A stretch of DNA of 64,000 nt from Solicoccozyma terricola (taxonomy: Eukaryota > Basidiomycota > Tremellomycetes > Filobasidiales > Piskurozymaceae): NCBI GenBank assembly GCA_001600875.1, contig BCLD01000014.1, forward strand, positions 89,724 to 153,723. Reading direction: 5' to 3'. Under the pieces are notes generated by a model that did not search any database, was not told the DNA's origin, and saw only the letters and a list, made by a program, of their open reading frames with translations. Positions within the stretch are counted from its first letter, which is position 1, and the number at the start of each line of letters is the position of its first letter. Of this stretch, positions 20,055-31,389 are shown piece after piece. Made by a program: the position numbers and the translations under genes.

Positions 20055-21646
20055 CTACCCACGATACCCCATGCCTGCTCCCGCTCTCCTTGATCCTCCA
20101 CCTCCTCCACCTCCTCCACCTCCTCCTCCTCCTCCATATGCTTGTGCGTCAGTGTACCCGGCCGTCGTTGGAGTCGCCTCCGACTCCGTACCTCGCGCCA
20201 AGTGCTCCTGGTAGTCCATATGATCCCCGCCAGGTGCGTTAGCGTATCTAGGATCTTCGATGTACTCTTGTCCGTATTGCGGACTGTACTCTTGAGCGTC
20301 ATGCCGAACCGCACCCCTTTCTAATATAGAAGTCGTGCTCGTTTCTCGTTGATGTGAATATGGCGACGGGGCAATATGTTCTTCGTCGCCGTAATATTGA
20401 TTACCAGGTGCGGCATCATGTAACGAGTCCATGGATGGTCGGTGATCCCAATCGGGGTTGTATCTAATAGAGCGATCATTTTTTTCCCCAAGAGGTGCCG
20501 CAAGTCAGTGATCGACGAACGCGCGGAGCAAACCGTGCAATGACACTCACCGGCTCGCTCGATCCGCCATCATATACTCGTCAATATTCGTCGAATAGAT
20601 CGATCTATATTTCTTATGGTCCTCTGCTTGTTCCGTAGAGTATACTCTCGTGATACTGAACCGCCATATCAGATAGGTTCCTCAGTGCCCAGTGTGCGGA
20701 AGAACCCGCGCCACCACCCTCCAATCACTTACAAGATCAAATAAATCTGAAAGATCGCCAGCGTCACCCATAGACCCGACATGATCCCAACGTCAGCCCA
20801 TGCGAACGCTTCACATAACGCGGACCCTTCACCGGACGTCGCGGTAGGCGTGCTGGTGGTGTTCAGGCCGGTAAAGTAGGAGTTCTGCAAGGTCATGTTC
20901 CGTGTCATCATCAGCTTCAGGTCGGTTTTTTTCGTCAAATCGAAAGCAAGAAATTATGAAAAAACACACCTCGCACGTCTTTACGGCATTCTTGTGATTC
21001 AAAGCTGATACGATGATCAATGCTGCAGAAAGAGCGAACACTGCTGCGAATGCAATAGCGTTCATTAAAGAGTATGCTCTAAATAATCGAGTCTTCTCCT
21101 ATCGTTCGGAAATCAACACATTGGGAAATCAGTAAGATTATTCGTGGGGAAAAGGGGGGATTGCGTGGAAAGGGCCAAAAAGAAAAACACACCTTGAAGA
21201 TGCCGAAGAAACCAATGATTTGTAAAGCGGCGACAAGGAAACATAATGCTGAGAAGATGTATGGCAAGAATGTCGGTACATAGCCTCCTACGACTGATTG
21301 AAGAGGAGAAAAGACACAATCAGCGATTGCGAATGAATTGCAACAGAGCCGGGAATAGCGAAAACAACTTACTTGTTGGAGTGGCTATCCCGAGAACGCC
21401 TGCTAAAAGGCCCACAACCTGAAAGTATGAAAGAGCGAGGTCAACGAGTATCCCGGTCGTGTTCATCAACAAATATGAAGTTCCCTACCAGCTGCTCGGT
21501 CAACAATGTGTAAATACCAGCATTTACAAGCGGTATAGCTGTTCCAAAACGAACCCAAACCAAACCCCTCGTCAGTAGCTGAAAGTCCACCCAAGATCAA
21601 GTCATTCCCACAACGCACCACAACAACAGTACTCTGGGGTATACAT
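20055..21646 (-). CDS. four-pass membrane protein, conserved in basidiomycetes, function unknown
   Basis: The start is ATG 21644-21646, reading MYTPEYCCC. An intron (GTGCGT, CTACTGAC branch, AACAG) leads to AIPLVNAGIYTLLTEQL, and the next exon reads VVGLLAGVLGIATPT. Then follow PYIFSALCFLVAALQIIGFF, NAIAFAAVFALSAALIIVSA and IMSGLWVTLAIFQIYLIL, giving about four transmembrane helices. The soluble tail is polar and Tyr/Gln/Gly-rich, with a 14-residue glycine run, and ends RAGAGMGYRG at TAG 20055. The N-terminal Cys triplet is a possible acylation site, which is inference. The overall shape recalls tetraspan families, but no specific family can be assigned. Confidence 0.65.
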
Positions 21647-22120
21647 TCTAGCCTACGGTGTCTTCTGCCCAATCCAGCAACACTTGAAATGGTTCGTTCC
21701 GTGTGTGGGGGAAAGGCGGTGCGAGTCTAATAACGTCCAGAGGTAGGCGGTGGTCTGGGAAACGTATTTTTTGAAACGTGAAATATCAATCGTCTGGAGA
21801 GTACGTAGTAGGCGGATTGGGTTTTGCGGAATGGATATCTGCGTGAGTACTGACGGGGTAGTGAGATGAAAGGAAGTGGAGTAGAGATATGACTGTTTGA
21901 TGTTTCTTTCCAAACGCGCAGTTGAACGCGGTGCAACAACATCCCCTGTTCCGCGGTGTGGATTACGTAAAAATCGGGTGGCGGTAGAAGTAAATATCAC
22001 ATGACAACGGCAGGAATACATGGTACAACCAACGAAAGAAGCTTCCTACAAGCTAGTCGTGTCTGCGCAGTTCCGCCTCGGAACCATCCTCTTCTTCCTG
22101 ATACCCCGGTGATCCTGTCG
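21647..22120. other. upstream region of four-pass membrane gene
   Basis: 474 bp of non-coding sequence serving as promoter for the gene starting at 21646 and 3' flank of the gene ending at 22121. No named motif is seen. Confidence 0.4.
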
Positions 22121-23178
22121 TTACTGTTTGACATGGGGATATTTCTTGTCAGGATCCACATATTGAAGCAGGCCCTGTCATCGTCGGGCGAAAATTGACC
22201 CGAAAACGCACCTCAAAAGTCCCTCTTACGAGCTTCATTGTATCCTGTGCTATCTGCAAAGCATCTTTCATCGTTGTGCTATCCTTCCGTTGTTCATCCT
22301 GATCTCCCATCTCGTCGTCCGATTTCTTCGCGACGTCTTTTCCCCTAACAATAAACCCCCCTTGACAAGCTTGATTTCTCACATTGATCAACTCAGCGAG
22401 TTGTGATCCTTTCTTTTTGATTTCTCTTCTCAGAGCGAATTCAGCTATTTCGCATTCATAATCTGGATCGAAAATTGGATTGTTGGAGTGACCTCCATGT
22501 AACGGAAGGTCGTATTTCGAAGCGAGGTCTGGAGATGGGGGGGGGGGGGGAGAGAGGCAACACGCAACGGTACGATGGTACGACGGACATTAGCACCGCG
22601 TTAAGTCGCGTCCTCTCGGACAATGCTGGAGTTTCCAACCCCTCACCCGTAGCAAGTTTCAACAACCTGTCAAGTTCCAACTTCTTTTTATTTCTACTTC
22701 CAATATGATTGACCGCATCCGTATATGAGTTCCATAATTGATTCACATCGATCTCGCAAGAGGTATTAGGACAATCGAAATTCTGTCCCCATGATTCGAT
22801 CAGGGTCGATATGTCCACACTGGGGGGGGGGGGGGGGGGGTATGTATCTGCGTCTGATTTGGCGTTGTAGACTGAAGAGATGGGGGGGGGGGGGGGGGGG
22901 AGGAGGAGGAGGCGAGAGGCAGTGGNNNNNNNNNNNNNNNNNNNNNNNNNNNNNNNNNNNNNNNNNNNNNNNNNNNNNNNNNNNNNNNNNNNNNNNNNNN
23001 NNNNNNNNNNNNNNNNNNNNNNNNNGGGGGGAGGAGGAGGAGGCGAGAGGCAGTGGTAGGAAGAGATGAGTACGTAGGAAGTACGAAGAGATTGAGAAGA
23101 GAGTCTTTTACCAGGGGAGCCTCTGCTCGATGCACACATGGCAAAGCACAGTCCAACAAGAAAAGTAGTAGTTTTCAT
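22121..23178 (-). CDS. small secreted protein, function unknown (interrupted by assembly gap)
   Basis: The start is ATG 23176-23178 with a signal peptide (MKTTTFLVGLCFAMCASS). After an intron region containing the N gap and two C19 tracts comes DISTLIESWGQNFDCPNTSC, then LERTRL-like polar sequence, then another intron with a C14 tract ending just before DLASKYDLPLHGGHSNN. The last part is charged and helical. A 38-nt intron (GTGCGT ... GATGACAG) probably joins KLVRGTFE to GLLQYVDPDKKYPHVKQ and TAA 22121; without it the frame stops at 22149. The exact coding content between the C tracts is uncertain because homopolymer length and the gap decide the frame. The family is unknown. Confidence 0.5.
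22537..22550 (-). repeat. C14 tract before 3' splice site
   Basis: G14 on the plus strand, C14 in the transcript, followed within eight bases by the acceptor CAG of the last large intron of the secreted-protein gene. Confidence 0.9.
22822..22840 (-). repeat. C19 tract before acceptor
   Basis: G19 on the plus strand, C19 in the transcript, directly abutting an AG that can serve as acceptor in the secreted-protein gene. Confidence 0.9.
22882..22900 (-). repeat. C19 tract next to assembly gap
   Basis: G19 on the plus strand, followed by a GGA-rich segment that is repeated beyond the N gap. Confidence 0.9.
22926..23025. other. 100-N assembly gap flanked by identical sequence
   Basis: Exactly 100 N, the conventional unknown-size gap. 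The 25 bases before it (after the G run) and the 25 bases after its first six G are identical, so the flanking contigs almost certainly overlap. Confidence 0.95.
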
Positions 23179-24335
23179 CCTGTCAATACGAAGAAATGGA
23201 TGATTATGTTGTGGATTGATACATTACACCAAAGGGGGCTGGGCGGGGATTGGGGTTATAAGGAATGCCAGTTGTTATTCCTCTGTGATGTTTTTCCTGC
23301 ACGAAAGGCGTCGCGGATGGACACCTACCCGCGCTTCCCATATGTAACCAACACACCTTAGTACTCATCTCTTTGAATCAGCAAACGGGTCGTCCGTCGT
23401 CGTCTCGCGGTGTGGTGTCTCGGAAGTAGCGATCTCCCCGACCCTTTTACCTTTACATTTCAGGGCAAATACGTGGCGGCCTGCCGTGGGGGGTGGGGGC
23501 GGCGGAACGGAGGGGACGCCACACCAAAACGCGAGGAACTTTGCCTATTGTCTCCCCCTCGGCGGCTTTGAAGCAGGGATTGGGGTACATCCCAGCACCG
23601 CGGATCAGAGTGACATCCCGCGCGTTTAGGTGGCAACGTATTGGGCCGGTGTCGTGTTATGATTAGTAGTGTCGTCCCCGCTGACAGGCGAGAGGGGAAC
23701 TTTTTGTCTCTATGTGATATACTTCTTTGGTAGCTGGTAGGCATGCTCTAGTCGTAAAAATATAATCTGTTACAGATACCAATCTGATGGAATGATAACA
23801 TCCGGATGGGAATGGGGTAGACAGTCATGGTAGGGACAACTTGGATAGATTGTGTTCGAGAAGAGCGATCTGTTCAACAGTTATCCGAGCAACAAGGATT
23901 CGGGCGAGTCAGGCCATGTCTTGCCTCGACAAAATTGTCTCATAATGGAGAACCGGTCGAGTCGACATGCTGACGTAATTTGAAGTCAACCACGTGGTCC
24001 GTACAAATCCCGCGACGATGACGTCTAGTTGGGCACATCAATACCGGTAACGGTATCTTGCCAAGGAAAAAATATACAAGACCCGTTCAACCATGTCGGA
24101 GAACTGCTCATATCCTCAACTTCACCACTGACGGACTTCATTTGGACCATCATTGAGGTTGTAGGGGACTTGCTGGACAAGACTCGATATAAACAACGTA
24201 TTCAGCATCGATCGCGGGATTATTTGCCGTGAGACGACCGGTTTTGCAGACAAGGTATGAAGACGAGAGTGGCCGTTTACTCTACCGATGTCGTTGCTTA
24301 CGATGTTTCACTATCTCCGAACAGGTCTTCCCACA
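23179..24335. other. divergent intergenic region, promoter of phospholipase D
   Basis: 1.16 kb between divergent genes. It holds a perfect 10-bp palindrome ACCACGTGGT at 23989-23998, a TGACGTAA at about 23971-23978 and a GATGACGTCT at about 24016-24025, all 300-370 bp upstream of the phospholipase D start. No gene is recognised. Confidence 0.4.
23989..23998. promoter_or_regulatory. palindromic E-box ACCACGTGGT
   Basis: A perfect palindrome with a CACGTG core in the phospholipase D upstream region, next to two TGACGT CRE-like words. The functional assignment is inference. Confidence 0.35.
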
Positions 24336-27300
24336 ATGGCACGTTCATTGTCTTTATCTCATGGACCAGCAAATGGTATTACTACTCAACCGAATGGTGA
24401 TGCCAAGTCGGAGGATATGACGGATCGGAAGACGAATTCTGGGTTCTCAGCTCTTGCTCAACGAGCAATAGGAAGCGAACACGTCAATGGTCATGATCTT
24501 CATAAACTCTCATCACGTCATTCTACGTCTAGTACTTCTGGTTCCGATACCGATACCGACGCCCACTCGCACGGCGATAACGATCGACCGAAATTCGAAA
24601 GAGCGGCGGAAAGTCAACATATTTCCAAGCATATGCCAGATAGTGGGTTATCAAGATCTAAGCGAGAAAAAATTGAAAGAATTCGGAAGGATAGTGAGGA
24701 TGGGGTGGTGATTTCGGGTTATGAGCCCGGGATGGATGATGCAAGACGAAGAGATATTGAAAAGGCAGGTGCAAAGTTAAGGAATGCGTTTGGTATTCAA
24801 GATGGTGATGCACGAGAAAAACATGAACGAGCGAAGAAGAGACAAGAGGAAGATGAGGAGAAAAGACAGGTTGAAATGAAAAAGGCGGAGAGGGTACCAC
24901 AATCACTCGTTGAGCAAAAAAATCAAGAGGAAAGAGGAAAAGGGAAAGATGATCATCCCCAGACTACCGCTGAGAAGGGACAATCAAACTATTTGGAACC
25001 TAATGGGAACATACAACGTCAACCTACAGAATTACCATCATATGAAACGGATCCACCAGACGATGTGGAGCAAATCAGTGACAGACGGAAAACGAAGAAT
25101 GAAGTAGGCGATTCGCCAGGACCATTAGCGCCGACAAAGGACATGGCGAAACCGGGACCGAGGAATGTGATCAACCTCAAGCCGAGATTACCATTCCTGC
25201 ATGTGAGTCTTCGGTCTTCGGCATAGGGAATGTGGTGTCAGCGATAGTAATCTGACGAAAACACCACCACCACCTTTACGCGCCAGTTCCACAATGCCGC
25301 TGACAGTGAGATCACTACACGAGCAGACAAAGTACCCATCGACGTCTCAGCGGATGGCGAGAGGGAAGTCCTGGCGAATGGCAACACCTTCCGAATGTCC
25401 AATGATCCAGAGGACAAACTCACCAACACACGGGAACAGGAGGCGGATCGTATCCTGGATGGCGATTACACGCAGGAACCTCTGCATGACTCCGATGCCG
25501 ACCTAGCGCATAAGGAGGGTAATGATAGTCTTGGAGAGCTCAGTCGACGCGATGATAGTGCATCAAGCAACATCGGTGTTACTGGAAAACGTGGTGAACG
25601 GATACCGAAAGCGGAGGGTTCACCATTGCACCCGCATCCACACCCTCAACCCGAGGAAGAGGAAGACAGACTAGAGTCTGCTAATTCAAGTCCCATCGCA
25701 TCACGACCTAAAGGTAGGCGGATGTTCTCTTCATTTAGAAATGAAGACGGCTCGATGCCATCCCCAGCAACTGGTAGGCCATCTGGGCTTCGGAAAGAAA
25801 CTCGATTCCCCAGTGAATCGTCAGCATCTGCAACGATGCAAGCGGCAATGGATCACGAGAAGCAAACTCCAGTTCACGAGCAATCAGCAGCGCAGAGGAG
25901 GTGGTCTGTCCTTCGTCACAAAATGTTAAGACATCCAACTGCTGGAATAAATCAGCATTCAACACCGGCACAGATCCCAATAACTACCGAGCTGTTGGCT
26001 GGTCAACTTCCCGTCATGATGTTGAAGACCTGGTTGGATCGAGATGAGAAAGGCAATCGCGCGGTACCAATCTTACTTGGTAATCTTCGCTTTAGGGTTG
26101 GCGACTCGGCGGGACTGGGCAAGGATAGAGAACATCAAACTGGACGTGAGGTCTTCCGGATTGAATGCCAGTATGGAGACGGAGTCGTCAAATGGGTGAG
26201 ACTCTTGATCTTTTTTTTTTTTTACCCAGAGGCGGCGCACGCTGACCGCCAACCCCTTCTAGGTCATCTATCGAGAGATCCGTGACTTTATCTCCCTGCA
26301 TACCCACTACAAAACGGATAACCTGGAATCCCGAGTCACTCATCTTCGGGGTGGACGACGTGTCGACATCCCCGAATTCCCTCGTACTCGTAAGTGACGA
26401 ATGAAACTAGTCTCCGATGAGCTACTAATCTGACCCTTCCGTAATCAGTCGTACCTTACCTCAACAAACTCCGACGCAGCGATGCCAAGCTTCTTGAAAA
26501 TGAGACTGAGGATGAACAACACCACTCATCATCAGATGTAGAACGGCCAAAGAGCAAGCAGGACAGATCAAGACAAGCGCGACTGGCCTTGCAGTTGTAC
26601 CTCGTTGACTTGATAAGAGCGGTTGTGAGTGCCTCGAGGATACGATCCTGAATTCTCCCTTGCCGACGCCACTCTCCTTCCTAGATGTTCCGTCCCGAGT
26701 CTGCACGTCTCTGCCGTTTCCTGGAGCTTTCGTCCCTGACATTGACGTTGGCCCCACGCGGCGGCTTTCAAAGCAAAGCCGGCTACCTGAAGATCATCGG
26801 TGCGAATGCCAGCAAGCGCGCGAATCAGCCGGGTATGACGCCGACATCATGGATGCAAAGCCGGAAGCCAAAGTGGTGGATTGTCAGGGAGAGCTACTTC
26901 GTCTGTGCCAACGGACCGGAAACTGTGAGTTATTGCACGTATGTGACTTTGCTCAGTCGGCATTGAGAATACCCCCCACAACTCTCCCAGGACGAAGTTT
27001 ACGAAGTCTTTCTTATCGATGAAGCCTTCACAATCGAGCGGCCCAAACGAGCCCTCCGACTTGGATTGAACAAGGTCACAGGCAAAGGAAGCGTGAAAGC
27101 GCTGACCCACATAAGCGAAGGCAATCAGGAAGGAGGGTCTGCCACTGCTCAGAGGGATCATCAAGCTGCCATCGCTGCTGAGGCTGGATCCGGTCACCCA
27201 CTGGCGGGCAAGCGGTCCGACTCAAAGCATCAACCAGCGGTTGCCGAGGGCGATGGCAGAGACGCTTCCCAACATACCTTCTACATCCAAAACACACAAC

Positions 27301-30300
27301 AGAGACTGAAACTGGTGGCCAAAAACGTGCGTGTCATGCAGCAATTCATCATTGCCATGGAGCATGTGGCGAGCCGGTCCATCTGGTCCGGTCCCAACAG
27401 GTTCGCCTCTTTTGCGCCAATCCGAGTGAATGTTGCCGCCCAGTGGCTCGTCGATGGCCGTGACTACTTCTGGAATCTCAGTCGAGCTCTCAACATGGCA
27501 AAGAGTTGTGTGTACATTCACGACTGGTGGATCTCCCCCGAGCTATATCTTCGTCGACCCGGCAATGAGCGCTACAGGTTGGATAACTTGTTGAAGCGGA
27601 AGGCTGAGGAAGGAGTCAAGATTTACATCATCATCTACAACGAGGTATCAGACAAGACCACGCCAGTGGATAGCATCTACACAAAGAAGAGGCTCACTGG
27701 CCTGCACCCGAATATAATGGTGCAGCGATCGCCATCACATCTGCAGACGGGGACCTTTTTCTGGTCCCATCACGAAAAGATGTGCGTGATCGATGAGACG
27801 ATCGCCTTCATGGGTGGTTTAGATCTCTGCTACGGCCGCTGGGATACCTCTCAACACATTTTGGTTGACGATGATTTTGAGTCTGGAGCCACAGGAGGAG
27901 ACGGTCCTATTTGGGCGGGCAAGGACATGGCTAATGAGCGGGTCGTCGAGTTCAACACACTCAACAAGCCGTTCGAAGACATGTTCGACCGCACAAAAAT
28001 ACCTCGTATGCCCTGGCATGACGTAGGCTTGCAGATCGTGGGGCAACCGGCCAGAGATCTTTGCCGTCACTTCGTACAACGATGGAACTTTTTGATGCGC
28101 ACGAAGAATCACAAACGTGTCATGCCTCTCCTCCTGCCTCCAGCCGATTACACCGAATTCGAGCTACAGAAACTCGGTATTCAGGGGACATGTGAGGTCC
28201 AGATTTGCCGGTCGTGTGGCCCCTGGTCGATGGGCACCGAGAAGAAAATCGAACATTCAATTCAGCACGCTTATCTGAAAGGTACGCACCCGTCGAAACG
28301 CTGTTTACTTCTCATCTTCCGACGCCTGATGCTGTCTTTCACAATCCAGCCATTCAACTGTCTGAACATTTTGTCTACATTGAGAACCAATTCTTCATCA
28401 CGTCAACCGTTGTCGATAACGTTGAGATCGAGAATCGTATCGGTGATGCTATAGTAGATCGCATCATTCGTGCGCACCAATCGAAAACGCCATGGAGGGC
28501 GTGTATCGTGATTCCATTACTGCCCGGGTACACCTTTCCAATTGACACAGCCGCTGCTAGCTCGGTGCGTCAATGTGGAGTTGTGCTTTCAAGCTTTCTG
28601 CTAATACCCGATTCGATTGGAACAGGTCCGTTTGATCCTTGAATGCCAGAATCGGACTATTTCTAGGGGCACACATTCGATCTTTTCTCGTCTTCGAGAA
28701 AAAGACATTGACGTGAGTGGATTGAGACCTGATTCTGCCTGATTATCCTGACGAAACTTTGAGGAGTAGCCCAACAAATACATCACATTCTTCTCATTAC
28801 GAGGGTGGGGCAAATTCAAGACTGGTGCGCTGTGTACTGAACAAGTTTACATTCACGGCAAGGTGAGCTGGATGCGTCTGTTATGCACGTCTGTACATGC
28901 TGAAGTATGGCAACTGTCCACAGACGATGGTTGTAGACGATCGTGAGCATTCCACTGATCACCCAGCACCACCGGAGCTGATCGCACCTTCTGACACAGG
29001 TCTGGTTATCTGCGGATCTGCAAACATCAACGAGCGGTCTCAACGAGGCGACAGGGACTCTGAGTTGGTTGCTGTTATCAGGGATACAGATATGATTGAC
29101 AGGTTGGTTTCAATCGTATTATGTCAATATCTCCTTCAATAAACTGACCGCCTTTCCGCTTCAGTACCATGGCAGGCAAGCCCTTCAAAGTTGGGCGCTT
29201 CGCACACACTCTTCGGATGCGCTTGATGCGTGAACACGCTGGAGTCGACGTTGATGCGATCGAGGAAGACCAGCTTATGGATCGGCAACCCCTCGCGCCG
29301 CAAGACGAGATTCAGAAGTGGGACCCTGACCATGAGCAGGCAGAGGAAGACCATCCTACTGGAGTCACAAAGATCAAGCGTAGAAATGCAAGAGACAGAA
29401 TGATGGTCACAGCGCAGAGTGCAATTTCGAGTGGTGAGTTCGCAAACAGGGCACTTTTCCCCCCAGCCGCGATTATCTGATTGCAGCTTTGTGAATCAGT
29501 CACCAAGGGTTTGAGTGAGAATGCAATTTCCAATGTCAAGAAGGGTGCCAATGTAATCATCAAGCCCTTGAGCCTTCTCAAGGAGCAGAAGAGCACCGCT
29601 CTCAACTCTGTGCGCAAGAAGCAGGGGGACGATCCTGAACGTCAAGACTTTGACAGGGACGGTGAGGTCACCGCTGGGTTTGCAAGCTCTATCATTCCGA
29701 CGCTGGAGGAGCAAACCATCTTTGAACGACGACCATCACAGAAGCACGTGAATGGTAAACCACTCTTCGATGCAATCGACGAGGGCGAAGCAGACCAGCC
29801 CGACGGACAAGCTGTAGAGGAGGCAACCGTACCAAACGATGTCAAGCCGAAGAGCAAACCCAAACCAGTGGATGCAGACCACGACAAGGGGGGCACATCA
29901 TCAGCCGCCAAGATCTATCCTGACAATGGGGAAACGGAGCTTTATGGTGCGCCCGCAAACGCGACGGACGAAGATGATGACCTACCGAACCAGGACACAG
30001 CGCGAGAGGATGATCAAGCGACTGAAGCGGAACAGAAAGCTGTCAAGGCAAGGCAAACCCTGCGAAAGCACCTGGCTGCGAACGTTGGAGTGTCACCGGT
30101 ATGTTTTATTCCTAACTGATTTCCGTCTGAGATGGTTGAGGCTGACATTGCGCCGGTTTCTACAGTGGACGATGCCAACCCCGACGCCCAAGATCGACCC
30201 CGACGCGTTCGTGGACCCTCTTTCTGAGGACTTTTGGAACAACATGTGGGTTGCTACGGCTGTGCACAACGTGAGTGAACCATGTCCTATCTGTGACGAC

Positions 30301-31067
30301 CATTCGACTGACCAGTATGCTTTTCCGACAGACTGAGATCTTCAGGAAGGTTTTCCGATGCATTGTGAGATTCCATCTTCCCGACGCCTTGTGGTAGCTT
30401 GATTGCTCACTCTTACTCTCTCTTTATTCCTTAGCCCGATGACCTCGTCACCACCTGGGCAAGTTACAAGGCTTTTGCCAACCATACTGAGAAGTTCAAC
30501 ATGGTACCTCGAGACGTCGCCCCTGCCGGCCACGACGAGCCTATCAAAGTTGTCCACGGTGGTCCCGGAACCCACGGCGCCGGAGGTGGAGGTAGTGGAG
30601 GCGGTATCGTTGGTCAAGAAGGCGGTTCTCCTGATGAAGTTCGCCATAGCGAGAGTGAAATTTTCAATGGGCATCCGACCACGGGATCGCAGAGGCACAG
30701 CGCTGAGGGGGAACAAGCGAGTGGTGGTGATAAGCATAGGAAACCGAGTGCTGCGGATGAGGCTTGGCATGATTGGGAGAAAGCGGAGATGGAGGTGTTG
30801 TTGCATGAAGTGAGGGGTCATCTAGGTGAGTCAAAACGGTGATGGGTGAGAGGGGTGAAATTGGCAGCTAAAGCGATGTGCTGGGGTTGTCGACGTGATA
30901 GTGTTGTATCCTAATAGATTTCTGGAGACCGAGGATGAGGGTGAGTTTGAAACCATATGGAGACAACCTGGGCTCGGAAACTGATTTGCCGTGGATCATT
31001 CATTACGCCAGCTGATAATTTCTTGTTCAACGGCGACAAGATTCTACCACTGCCTATCTACGATTGA
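24336..31067 (+). CDS. PLD1: phospholipase D (PLD1/Spo14 type, PX-PH-HKD)
   Basis: Hydrolyses phosphatidylcholine to phosphatidic acid and choline at membranes. The start ATG 24336 (MARSLSLSHGPANG) is preferred for its context; ATG 24288 is in frame but may be intronic. A long charged, disordered N-terminus comes first. A PX-like region follows (VPILLGNLRFRVGDSAG ... RVDIPEFPRT), then a PH-like region (GGFQSKAGYLKIIG ... KWWIVRESYFV). The first HKD motif is in FFWSHHEKMCVIDETIAFMG. The second is split by an intron: VYIHGK joins TMVVDD, with GSANINERSQRGDRDSELV after it. The end exons read LYPNRFLETEDE and DNFLFNGDKILPLPIYD, stop 31067, matching the family's IYD-type end. Many introns; one acceptor (near 26260) follows a T13 tract. 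Intact as far as I can follow. Confidence 0.93.
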
Positions 31068-31389
31068 TGAATTATCTTCTTTCTGCTTTTCTGCTATCGT
31101 AGTCTCATGTCACGACAGGCATCATTCACGTAGACGGGACGCATGTATGAGTAGGATCCCGCAAGGCATGTTTCTATGTTTCTTGTTATCCATAGATTTG
31201 GATGCCGTCCACTTTTACCTGGTGCTGGGGTTGTTGACACCACGTGCCTGAATCCGGGGAATGCCAAGCATCGCTAGATAGCATCCTCCGCCGCCATCCA
31301 GTGATATCTTCCCATCCTATCTCATTCATCAGCTGCTGTCGACCATGCTCACAGCCTATTCCACAGCTTGATCGAATACCATACTCGCC
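31068..31389. other. spacer between PLD1 and LtrA-family gene
   Basis: 322 bp, the 3' flank of phospholipase D and promoter of the next gene. No specific element is recognised. Confidence 0.4.

Noticed and set aside
20100..20145. CCTCCA/CCTCCT triplet repeat as a possible minisatellite
   Set aside because: It encodes the glycine run of the four-pass membrane protein and keeps the frame, so it is coding repeat.
22926..23025. Flanking duplicated sequence as a target-site duplication of an unknown insertion
   Set aside because: The identity, the default 100-N size and the adjacent poly-G run are better explained by unmerged overlapping contigs.
23460..23744. Minus-strand frame in the PLD1 upstream region
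   Set aside because: Arg/Pro/Ser-rich with no start context, no splice partners and no recognisable motif.
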